NCBI RefSeq assembly: GCF_047303325.1
Contig: NZ_JBKBEX010000013.1
Span: 62,001-126,000 of the forward strand
Direction: 5' to 3'
DNA: 64,000 nt
Origin: Polaromonas sp047303325
GTDB lineage: Bacteria; Pseudomonadota; Gammaproteobacteria; Burkholderiales; Burkholderiaceae_C
Both the position numbers and the translations under genes were made by a program. Positions 17,655 through 24,445 of this stretch are shown piece after piece. Positions within the stretch are counted from its first letter, which is position 1. The number at the start of each line of letters is the position of its first letter. The notes beneath the pieces were generated by a model, which worked only from the letters and a program-made list of their open reading frames with translations, was not told where the DNA came from and ran no database searches.

Positions 17655-17777
17655 GGTAGTCACCCGGAAAGCGTAGCGAGCGGCCAGAGGTCGCGTCGAG
17701 AAGCGCAGCCGTACTTCCGTACGGCGAGCATCACAGGCGCGAGATCTGGCCGCGCAGTAGCTTTACGGGTGGCTACC
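17655..17777. repeat. Long imperfect inverted repeat (about 123 bp hairpin) between dctP and dctQ
   Basis: The left arm starts GGTAGTCACCCGGAAAGC and the right arm ends GCTTTACGGGTGGCTACC. The arms pair along most of their length (shared blocks include GCGGCCAGA/TCTGGCCGC) and meet at GCCGTAC-TTCC-GTACGGC. A one-base offset and a few mismatches are the only clear breaks. The right arm runs over the dctP stop codon (17773-17775). The structure looks like a mobile or dispersed palindromic repeat; as RNA it would be a strong stem that could attenuate or stabilise the dctP message. Confidence 0.85.
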
Positions 17778-18777
17778 GCAGATTGATGATGCGGTCGTAA
17801 TCTGCCTGGCGGTAACCCAGGTCCGCAGGCGAAGTGCTCTTGAGCACCGCCGCCCGGAAGGCGTTCTTGTCGACCGTGATCACGTTGTTGCCTTTTTTCT
17901 TGAACTCATCAACCAGCCGTGCCTCGGAGGCGATGATTTCGCGCCCGGTTTTTTCGGCGGCTTCCAGCATCACGTCGCTGAAAATCTTTTTCTCATCCGC
18001 GGTCAGCTTGTTCCACAGCTGGCCCGACACCACTGTCAGCAGCGAATCGACGATGTGGCCGGTCAGTGAGATGTTCTTCTGCACTTCATAGAACTTCTTG
18101 GCTTCTATGGTGGGCAGCGGGTTTTCCTGCGCGTCCACCGTGCCGTTTTGCAGCGCCAGGTAGACCTCGGCAAAGGCAATCGGCGTCGGGTTGGCGCCCA
18201 GCGCCTTGGGAAAAGCCATATAGGCCGGCGCGTCGGGCACGCGGATCTTCAGGCCCTTCATGTCTTCAGGCTTGGTGATGGGGCGGGCCGCGCTGGAGGT
18301 CACATGGCGCGCGCCGTAGTAATTGAGCGCGGTGATGTGGTTGCCGCTCTTCTGGTCGTAGCCGGCGGCCAGTTCCCTGAACACATCGCTGTTGGCGAAC
18401 TTGAGCTGGTGCTCGGCGTCGCGGAAGATGAATGGGAAGTAGCCGATGGCCAGCGGCGGGTAAGTGCGGCCGGCAAAACTCGCGCCGGTGAGGATGATGT
18501 CCACCGTGCCCAGGGTCAGGCCCTGGTTGATGTCGGCCTCTTTACCCAATGTGGAGGCCGGGAACACCTGGATCTCGTACTTGCCGTTGGTGCGCTTCTT
18601 GATCTCGTCGCCGGCCCAGACCGACCATTTGTGGAAAGGCTCGGAGGTCTCGTAAACGTGGGCCCATTTCAGTTTGGTCTGTGCCGATGCAAGGCCGGAA
18701 AAGCCCAGGGCGCCCGCCATCAGCGCGCAGGCGGCAATGGCTTTGACGGCGAATCGTTTGTTGTGGAATGCATTCAT
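17773..18777 (-). CDS. dctP: TRAP transporter substrate-binding protein (DctP)
   Basis: A 334-residue periplasmic receptor with a cleavable signal peptide (residues 1-32, ending ASAQ). DctP-family features are LKWAHVYETSEPFHKW, GLKIRVPDAPAYMAFPKALGANPTPIAFAEVYLALQNG and VDAQENPLPTI; the Arg in KIRVP is the usual carboxylate ligand. It begins with a good Shine-Dalgarno (GGAGAC) before ATG 18777. It delivers a sugar acid or related carboxylate to DctQM. Its stop codon lies inside the palindromic repeat, which may have reshaped the C-terminus (ends DRIINLR). Confidence 0.93.
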   Translation of the reverse strand: MNAFHNKRFAVKAIAACALMAGALGFSGLASAQTKLKWAHVYETSEPFHKWSVWAGDEIKKRTNGKYEIQVFPASTLGKEADINQGLTLGTVDIILTGASFAGRTYPPLAIGYFPFIFRDAEHQLKFANSDVFRELAAGYDQKSGNHITALNYYGARHVTSSAARPITKPEDMKGLKIRVPDAPAYMAFPKALGANPTPIAFAEVYLALQNGTVDAQENPLPTIEAKKFYEVQKNISLTGHIVDSLLTVVSGQLWNKLTADEKKIFSDVMLEAAEKTGREIIASEARLVDEFKKKGNNVITVDKNAFRAAVLKSTSPADLGYRQADYDRIINLR

Positions 18778-18811
18778 GGTTGTCTCCTCAAAGGGTGTGC
18801 TGGCATGAAAG

Positions 18812-18844
18812 GAAAAACCGGCCTGCGCGCCAGCGCGCAGGCCG
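18812..18844 (-). terminator. Rho-independent terminator after the Bug-receptor gene
   Basis: On the minus strand a perfect 11-bp stem CGGCCTGCGCG/CGCGCAGGCCG with a 4-base loop is followed by GGTTTTTCC. It begins 40 bases downstream of the stop of the gene at 18884-19849 and precedes dctP, so it probably separates the two transcripts. Confidence 0.8.
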
Positions 18845-18883
18845 TGAAGCCGGGGTCTGCCGCCCCGTTGTCTCCATGTTGCT

Positions 18884-19849
18884 TTAGTTCTTCAGGTTGA
18901 GCTTGGTCACCAGTTGCTTGAAGGTGTCGTTGTCGCGCACCATCTGCGCCTTGAAGGCGGGGCCGTCGGCATAGGCGTAGCCGAGGTTGAGCTTGTCCAT
19001 GACCTCGCGCATGATGGGTTCTTCGGCGGCTTTTTTCGTCATGGTGCGGATGTACTCGACCACTTCGGGCGGCGTGCCCTTGGCCACGCCCAGGCCGCGC
19101 CAGGTGCCTATGGACAGGTCGATTTTGCGTTCCTTGAGCGTGGGCACGTTCTCAAAACCCTTGACACGCTGGTCGGCCATCACGCCCAGGATCTTGAGCT
19201 TGCCGGCGGCCACGTGCACCGCGACCTCCGCCGGGCTCACGCCCACGGCGTCCACATGGCCGCCCAGCAGCGCCAGCACGGCGGGGCCCGCGCCCTGGAA
19301 GGGGATGTGGCTGAACCTGGCGCCGGTTTTTTCTTCGAGCGAAGCGGCGGCCAAATGCCAGATGGAGCCGTTGCCGGCATTGCCCACCTTCACGTCGCTG
19401 CCGGGTTTTTTGGCGGCGGCGAGGAAGTCCTCAATCGTGTTGTAGGGTGAGTCAGCGCGCACGGTGATGGCGGCCGGGTCGGCGTTGAGGCGGGCGATCG
19501 GGATGAAGTCGTCCTGCGTGATCTTGGTGATGCCCAGGTGCGGGAGGATGGTCACCTCGACGAAAAGCATGGCGATCTTGTAGCCGTCCGGCTTGGCGTT
19601 CGCCACGTCGGCCAGGCCTATCGCGCCGCTGGCACCCGCCTTGTTGTAGACCACCAGCGGCTGGGTGGTGTATTTTTTGGCCGCTTCGGCATAGGCGCGC
19701 GCCAGCGAGTCGGTGCCGCCGCCGGGCTGGAAGGCCACCATCACTTCAATCGGCTTGTTCGGGTAGGGCTGGGCCGTGGCGATGGCGCACAGGCCCGTAG
19801 ACAGCAGCAGCGCCGCAGCCAGTCGCCTGGTGTGGGTCAGGAAATTCAT
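18884..19849 (-). CDS. Bug/TctC-family tripartite tricarboxylate receptor (orphan)
   Basis: A 321-residue periplasmic binding protein with a signal peptide (1-26, ending ATAQ). Family motifs are PYPNKPIEVMVAFQPGGGTDSLARAYAE near the mature N-terminus, VGNAGNGSIWHLAAASLEEKTGARFSHIPFQGAGPAVLALLGGHVD in the middle and VPTLKE. No TctA or TctB permease is in the window. Orphan Bug receptors are numerous in Comamonadaceae and related families. It lies between the GntR gene and the TRAP operon, so its ligand is probably linked to the same sugar-acid pathway. Confidence 0.9.
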   Translation of the reverse strand: MNFLTHTRRLAAALLLSTGLCAIATAQPYPNKPIEVMVAFQPGGGTDSLARAYAEAAKKYTTQPLVVYNKAGASGAIGLADVANAKPDGYKIAMLFVEVTILPHLGITKITQDDFIPIARLNADPAAITVRADSPYNTIEDFLAAAKKPGSDVKVGNAGNGSIWHLAAASLEEKTGARFSHIPFQGAGPAVLALLGGHVDAVGVSPAEVAVHVAAGKLKILGVMADQRVKGFENVPTLKERKIDLSIGTWRGLGVAKGTPPEVVEYIRTMTKKAAEEPIMREVMDKLNLGYAYADGPAFKAQMVRDNDTFKQLVTKLNLKN

Positions 19850-19923
19850 GTTTGTCTCGCTTTCTTTTCTTGTAGTGCCAAGTTGCGGTTGAGGGAAATC
19901 TCCGGGTGCGGGAATGCTTCTTC

Positions 19924-20664
19924 TTATTTTTTGGGTGTCTTCTGTTGCGTGGTCCGGCGCCAGCTCACGCTGAAGCGCTTGTGCGAATGGTCCATGTGTT
20001 CATGCATGGCCGCGCGCGCGGCGTCAGGGTCGTGGTTGCGCACCGCCTCATAAATGGCCCGGTGCTCCGCGATGGCCGAGCGCCAGGATTCCACGGTTTC
20101 AAAATGGCCGCCCAAACGTTCGAACAGCGGGCCGCGCCGCGAATCCCAGAAGCGCTGTACGGTTTCGATCAGCACCACATTGCCGCAGGACTCGACGATG
20201 GCAGTGTGAAAAGCCCGATCGCCTTCCAGCGGCAGCACGCCGCGGTCGGCATCGGCCTGCATGCTGGCGATGGCTTTGGCCATCGCCTCTATGTGCTTGC
20301 GCTTGGCCTGGGTGGCGGCCATGGCGGCGACTTCGCCCTCCACCACGCGGCGCGCGCGTATCAGTTCCAGCGGGCCCCATTCGTCGGGTGGTATTTCCCC
20401 GGCCCGGCCGTTGCCGGTACCGGGCGCGCCGCTGCGGTCCAGCACATAGACGCCGGAGCCGGTGCGCACCTCGACCCAGCCCTCGACTTCCATCGCGATC
20501 AGCGCCTCGCGCACCGAGGGCCGGCTCACGCCCAGCTGGCGCGCCAGGTCGCGCTCGGCCGGCAGGCGCGCGCCCACGGCCCATTCGCCGGCCGAGATCA
20601 GCGCGCGCAGCTGCTCGGCGATCTGGCGGTACAGGCGTTGCGGTTCGACGGTCTGCAGGGGCAT
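19924..20664 (-). CDS. FadR-type GntR transcriptional regulator
   Basis: A 246-residue repressor-type protein. The N-terminal GntR winged helix (about 10-75) has LYRQIAEQLRALISAGEWAVGARLPAERDLARQLGVSRPSVREALIAME, and the C-terminal FCD ligand domain has VVEGEVAAMAA, DRAFHTAIVES and the closing MHEHMDHSHKRF with metal-binding histidines. It is divergent from the SDR operon at 20788. A perfect TGGTCAGACCA site lies in the shared promoter region, which matches the FCD-GntR half-site pattern. It probably represses both directions until a sugar acid binds. Confidence 0.93.
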   Translation of the reverse strand: MPLQTVEPQRLYRQIAEQLRALISAGEWAVGARLPAERDLARQLGVSRPSVREALIAMEVEGWVEVRTGSGVYVLDRSGAPGTGNGRAGEIPPDEWGPLELIRARRVVEGEVAAMAATQAKRKHIEAMAKAIASMQADADRGVLPLEGDRAFHTAIVESCGNVVLIETVQRFWDSRRGPLFERLGGHFETVESWRSAIAEHRAIYEAVRNHDPDAARAAMHEHMDHSHKRFSVSWRRTTQQKTPKK

Positions 20665-20712
20665 GGATGGAAGAAAGGGGGCGAGGAAGAACGGCTTAAG
20701 GGTAAGCCAGAA

Positions 20713-20741
20713 TTGGACAAGTGGTCAGACCAATTGATAAT
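20713..20741 (+). promoter_or_regulatory. Sigma-70-type promoter for the SDR/FAH operon
   Basis: TTGGAC at 20713-20718 and GATAAT at 20736-20741 are separated by exactly 17 bases. The ATG of the first SDR gene is at 20788, giving a leader of about 40 nt. The spacer carries the GntR-type palindrome, so occupancy would block RNA polymerase. Confidence 0.7.
20722..20732. promoter_or_regulatory. GntR (FCD-type) operator TGGTCAGACCA
   Basis: Perfect inverted repeat TGGTC-A-GACCA between the -35 and -10 elements of the plus-strand promoter, 58 bp upstream of the divergent GntR gene. Arm sequence and one-base spacing fit the TGGTnnnACCA pattern of FadR/FCD regulators. Assignment to the adjacent regulator is inference from position. 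Confidence 0.75.
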
Positions 20742-20787
20742 CCCATGAAACCCCCGGGACAGCATCCGGCAAAACCCTGTAGGAGCA

Positions 20788-21525
20788 TTGATGAGACTTG
20801 AAGGAAAGAAGGCACTGATTACCGCGGCCGGCCAGGGCATTGGGCGCGCCAGCGCGCTGGCGCTGGCGGCTGAAGGCGCGCAGGTCTGGGCCACCGACCT
20901 GAACCCCAAGCTGCTGGAAAGCTACAAAAGCGTGGCCAACATCACCGCGCTGCCGCTGGATGTGCTCGACAAGGCCGCTATCCACAAGCTGGTGGGCGGC
21001 TTGCCGGCGCTGGATGTGCTGTTCAACTGCGCGGGCTTTGTGCACGGCGGCACGGCGCTGCAGGCCACCGACGAAGAGCTGGAGTTCGCCTTCCAGCTCA
21101 ATGTGCGCGCGCAGTTCTGGATGATCCAGGCCGTGCTGCCGAAAATGCAGGCCCAAAAACGCGGCAGCATCATCAACATGGCCAGCGTCTGCGGCAGCAT
21201 CAAGGGCTTGCCCAACCGCTTTATCTACGGCACGACCAAGGCCGCGGTGATTGGCCTCACCAAAAGCGTGGCGGCCGACTTTGTGGCCGACGGCGTGCGC
21301 TGCAACGCGATTTGCCCCGGCACCGTCGACACCCCTTCGCTGCAGGACCGCATCAACGCCAACGCCGACCCGGTGGAGGCGCGCAAGGCCTTTATCGCGC
21401 GCCAGCCGCTGGGGCGATTGGCCCAGGCGCATGAAATCGCGCCGCTGGTCACCTTCCTGGCCAGCGACGAATCCGCCTTTGTGACCGGCCAGGCCTACAA
21501 CATCGACGGCGGCATCACCATATGA
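20788..21525 (+). CDS. SDR oxidoreductase, likely 2-keto-3-deoxy-sugar-acid dehydrogenase
   Basis: A 245-residue classical SDR with the cofactor motif AAGQGIG (about 12-18), NCAG, catalytic Ser in NMASVCGS and Tyr/Lys in YGTTK, ending with the family NIDGGITI. It resembles 2-keto-3-deoxy-L-fuconate dehydrogenases and BDH2-like enzymes (PLDVLDKAAI, GLPNRFIYGTTKAAVIGLTKSVAADFV). The FAH-family hydrolase two genes downstream is the partner expected to cleave a 2,4-diketo-3-deoxy product. It is first in a three-gene operon under the GntR-controlled promoter. The substrate is inferred from neighbours and similarity. Confidence 0.86.
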   Translation: MMRLEGKKALITAAGQGIGRASALALAAEGAQVWATDLNPKLLESYKSVANITALPLDVLDKAAIHKLVGGLPALDVLFNCAGFVHGGTALQATDEELEFAFQLNVRAQFWMIQAVLPKMQAQKRGSIINMASVCGSIKGLPNRFIYGTTKAAVIGLTKSVAADFVADGVRCNAICPGTVDTPSLQDRINANADPVEARKAFIARQPLGRLAQAHEIAPLVTFLASDESAFVTGQAYNIDGGITI

Positions 21526-22268
21526 ACCAGCTCGACCTGAAAGGTCGGCACACGGTGATCACGGGCGGCGCGGTCGGCCTGGGTTTTGCGATTGCCCAGC
21601 GCATGCTGGCCTCGGGCGCAACCGTCACCTTGTGGGATATCAAGCCCGAGGCGCTGGAGAAAGCAAAGTCCAGCCTGGGCGCCGGCGTGCACACCGTGGC
21701 GGTTGACGTCGCCAGCCATGCGAGCGTGGTGGAGGCGGTCAAACAAACGGTCGCCCACAACCCGGCCATAGATGCGCTGGTCAACTCGGCCGGCATCACC
21801 GGCCCCAACGTCAAGCTCTGGGACTACCCGCCCGAACAGTGGATGCAGGTGCAGCAGGTCAACCTCAACGGCCTGTTCTTCTGCTGCCGCGAAGTCGTGC
21901 CGCACATGCGCGCGCGCAACTACGGGCGCATCGTCAACATCGCCTCGGTCGCCGGCAAGGAAGGCAATCCCAACGCCAGCGCCTACAGTGCCAGCAAGGC
22001 GGCGGTGATCGCGCTGACAAAATCGCTGGGCAAGGAACTCGCCGACACCGGCGTGCGCGTCAATTGCGTGACGCCGGCCGCTGTGAAAACCCCGATTTTT
22101 GAGCAGATGACACCCGAGTTCATACAGTTCATGCTCTCGAAAATCCCCATGGGCCGCTTCGGCACGCCCGATGAGGTGGCTGCCATGGTCAGCTGGCTGT
22201 GCACCGAGGATTGTTCTTTTTCGACGGGCGCGGTGTTCGACCTTTCGGGCGGCCGCTCCACTTACTGA
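21522..22268 (+). CDS. SDR oxidoreductase, possible sugar 1-dehydrogenase
   Basis: A 248-residue classical SDR whose ATG overlaps the previous stop by 4 bp (ATGA), so the two are translationally coupled. It has ITGGAVGLGFAIA in the cofactor site, NSAGITGPN, the catalytic Ser in NIASVAGKEG and an intact YSASK. The C-terminus CSFSTGAVFDLSGGRSTY is typical of FabG-like sugar dehydrogenases. In a non-phosphorylative pathway it would oxidise the free sugar to the lactone. Acyl-carrier reductase function is unlikely in this context. Confidence 0.84.
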   Translation: MNQLDLKGRHTVITGGAVGLGFAIAQRMLASGATVTLWDIKPEALEKAKSSLGAGVHTVAVDVASHASVVEAVKQTVAHNPAIDALVNSAGITGPNVKLWDYPPEQWMQVQQVNLNGLFFCCREVVPHMRARNYGRIVNIASVAGKEGNPNASAYSASKAAVIALTKSLGKELADTGVRVNCVTPAAVKTPIFEQMTPEFIQFMLSKIPMGRFGTPDEVAAMVSWLCTEDCSFSTGAVFDLSGGRSTY

Positions 22269-22297
22269 CTTCACCGATTCACTCAAAAAGGAAAACC

Positions 22298-23146
22298 ATG
22301 AAACTCGTTCGTTATGGCAACCCCGGCAAGGAAAAACCCGGCCTCATCGATGCCAATGGCAAGCTGCGCGACCTGAGCAGCGTCATCAAGGACATAGGCC
22401 CCGACCAGCTCGGCGACGCCGCACTGGCCAAACTGGCCAAACTCAAGACCGACAAGCTGCCGCTGGTCAAGGGCTCGCCGCGCTACGGCAGCCCCATCAC
22501 CGGCACGCGCAAATTCATCGCCATAGGCCTGAACTACGCCGACCATGCCGCCGAATCGGGCTTGCCGATTCCGGCAGAGCCCGTCGTCTTCATGAAGGCC
22601 ACCAGCTGCATCCAGGGACCCAACGATCCCATCATGCTGCCCAAGAACTCGGTCAAGACCGACTGGGAAGTCGAACTCGGCGTGATCATCGGCAAGCAGG
22701 CGCGTTACGTCTCGCAAAAAGAGGCGCTCAACCACGTGGCCGGCTACTGCACCATCAACGACGTCAGCGAACGCGAATTCCAGATCGAGCGCGGCGGCAC
22801 CTGGGACAAGGGCAAAGGCTGCGACACCTTCGGCCCCCTGGGCCCCTGGCTGGTCACGCGCGACGAAGTGCCCAACCCGCAAAAGCTGTCGATGTGGCTG
22901 GAAGTCAACGGCAAGCGCGTGCAAAACGGCAGCACCAAGACCATGATCTTCAGCGTCGCCAAGATCATCAGCTACGTGAGCCAGTTCATGACCCTGGAGC
23001 CCGGCGACGTGATCACCACCGGCACGCCGCCCGGCGTGGGCCTGGGCATGAAGCCGCCGGTTTTCCTGAAGAAGGGCGACACGATGTCGCTGGGGATTGA
23101 GGGCTTGGGCGAGCAGCACCAGACCGTGGTGCCATTCAAGCTGTAA
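22298..23146 (+). CDS. FAH-family hydrolase, likely 2,4-diketo-3-deoxy-acid hydrolase
   Basis: A 282-residue fumarylacetoacetate-hydrolase-fold enzyme. The N-terminal cap is followed by the catalytic core with GLNYADHAAESG, PNDPIMLP, the metal-binding acidic triad in DWEVELGVIIG, and ITTGTPPGVG. Enzymes with this sequence style (2,4-didehydro-3-deoxy-L-rhamnonate/fuconate hydrolases) split the diketo acid into pyruvate and L-lactate. ATG 22298 follows AAAAGGAAAACC 29 bp after the SDR gene; the open frame continues upstream inside that gene. It completes the GntR-controlled operon. Confidence 0.88.
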   Translation: MKLVRYGNPGKEKPGLIDANGKLRDLSSVIKDIGPDQLGDAALAKLAKLKTDKLPLVKGSPRYGSPITGTRKFIAIGLNYADHAAESGLPIPAEPVVFMKATSCIQGPNDPIMLPKNSVKTDWEVELGVIIGKQARYVSQKEALNHVAGYCTINDVSEREFQIERGGTWDKGKGCDTFGPLGPWLVTRDEVPNPQKLSMWLEVNGKRVQNGSTKTMIFSVAKIISYVSQFMTLEPGDVITTGTPPGVGLGMKPPVFLKKGDTMSLGIEGLGEQHQTVVPFKL

Positions 23147-23257
23147 GCATGCGACGACGGGTGATTGCGCGGGCCGGCGCCTGCGTAATCGCCTGTAATC
23201 GACTGGCAGTGTTTTCCGCCGGAATATTGGTCTCCCTGAAACTGATATGGAGCCAAC

Positions 23258-23497
23258 ATGCCAAACCAAGTCCTTGATCGTGGCCACACCGCAAACCTTG
23301 GGGCCAACACCGTCCCCGGCAACCTCCAATTGATAGGCGTAGGCGCCAGCTACACCATCGCTATCAATGGAGGTGCGCCAGTCGCTCATGTCATCGCAGT
23401 CGGCCACGTCGATACTTACCCGATCAACAACCAGCCTGTTTCCGTCACGAACACCACGGGCGCTGCAGGCCCGGCAAACATGACGTTGAGCTGGTAG
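23258..23497 (+). CDS. Small hypothetical protein (79 aa)
   Basis: An open frame of 79 codons with AT-richer third positions than its neighbours. It encodes MPNQVLDRGHTANLG and ends NMTLSW, is rich in Gly, Val, Asn and Thr, and has no Cys and no clear signal peptide or membrane segment. The composition suggests a small beta-rich protein. A weak GGAG lies about 7 bases before the ATG. The family is not recognised. The opposite frame is longer but looks like a shadow. It stands alone in a 552-bp gap between the FAH and TetR genes and may be a recent acquisition or a non-coding stretch. Confidence 0.5.
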   Translation: MPNQVLDRGHTANLGANTVPGNLQLIGVGASYTIAINGGAPVAHVIAVGHVDTYPINNQPVSVTNTTGAAGPANMTLSW

Positions 23498-23698
23498 CGG
23501 GTGCCCCGGTGCGGGCCGCCCCTCAAGGGAAACGGGCCACACAGAGTAAATAGATAAAACCAAGCTCGGCGGGGCGGGTTTACCCTCCCTGCGGTTAGAA
23601 GAGGGTCCCTATAAACAGGCACCCAACAACCCCGGCTTGCCCATGGTCATCAAAGTGTTGCAAAATAGAACGACCGTTCGTTTTATTTTGTAACCACC
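23498..23698. other. Intergenic region upstream of the TetR gene
   Basis: This 201-bp stretch has no credible ORF. It contains short C/G-rich tracts and, in the last 30 bases, a low-GC promoter-like region holding the AACGA/TCGTT inverted repeat described separately. The 111 bp before the small ORF (23147-23257) contain a weak hairpin (GATTGCG at 23163, CGTAATC near 23184) that could end the FAH transcript. Confidence 0.5.
23669..23682. promoter_or_regulatory. Putative TetR operator AACGA-N4-TCGTT
   Basis: Perfect 5-bp arms with a 4-base spacer, 16 bp upstream of the TetR gene ATG at 23699 and inside its probable promoter. Spacing and position are typical of TetR-family autoregulatory sites. 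The same site would control the downstream beta-oxidation genes if they are cotranscribed. Confidence 0.6.
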
Positions 23699-24427
23699 AT
23701 GTCCGTCACAGAACTCCCAGCGAAAGCCCCCCGCGCCCCGGCCGTGGGCAGCGCCGTGGCCAAGAGCCAGCAAAAAGGCCAGCAGACCAAGGCGGCCATT
23801 GTGGATGCGGCCCTGGGCTTGGCCACGCAGATCGGGCTGGAGGGCCTGAGCATAGGCGCGCTGGCCGAGGTCATGCGCATGAGCAAGTCCGGCGTGTTCG
23901 CCCATTTCGGCTCGCGCGAGGAATTGCAGATCTCGGTGATCCGCGAATACCACGTGCGTTTCGAGGAGGAAGTCTTCTTCCCGGCCCTGCAGCAGCCGCG
24001 TGGCCTGCCGCGCCTGGCGGCCTTGTTCCATAACTGGATGAAACGCACTTCGCTCGAAATTGACTCGGGCTGCTTGTACATCAGCGGCGCGGTCGAGTTT
24101 GACGACAGGCCGGGCCCGGTGCGCGATGCGCTGGCGGGCTCGGTGCGCACCTGGCTGGCGGCCATGTACCGCGCGGTGGTGCAGGCCAAGGAAGCCGGTC
24201 ATTTGCGGCCCGATGCCGACGAGCACCAGATGGCGTTTGAAATCCACGGCCTGATCCTGGCGTTGCATTACGAGGCCCGCTTCCTGAAGACGCCGGGTTC
24301 CATGGACCGCGCCAACACGGGCTTTGCCAACATTCTGGCGCGCTACGGCAGCGATGCCGCCGCGCCTTCTACTTCCGCCACCCCGAAGAAATCTTCGGGC
24401 AAGGCATCCCCTTCCAAACCAATTTAA
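23699..24427 (+). CDS. TetR/AcrR-family regulator of the beta-oxidation cluster
   Basis: A 242-residue regulator. A basic 25-residue N-terminal extension precedes the TetR HTH (GLEGLSIGALAEVMRMSKSGVFAHFGSREEL, about 45-75). The ligand domain has CLYISGAVEFDDRPGPVRD, as in the TetR proteins that sit beside acyl-CoA dehydrogenases. The tail is Ser/Lys/Pro rich and probably disordered. The acyl-CoA dehydrogenase starts 18 bp after its stop, so it heads the fatty-acid cluster and probably senses acyl-CoA. Confidence 0.9.
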   Translation: MSVTELPAKAPRAPAVGSAVAKSQQKGQQTKAAIVDAALGLATQIGLEGLSIGALAEVMRMSKSGVFAHFGSREELQISVIREYHVRFEEEVFFPALQQPRGLPRLAALFHNWMKRTSLEIDSGCLYISGAVEFDDRPGPVRDALAGSVRTWLAAMYRAVVQAKEAGHLRPDADEHQMAFEIHGLILALHYEARFLKTPGSMDRANTGFANILARYGSDAAAPSTSATPKKSSGKASPSKPI

Positions 24428-24445
24428 CGCTAAAGGACCTCCACA

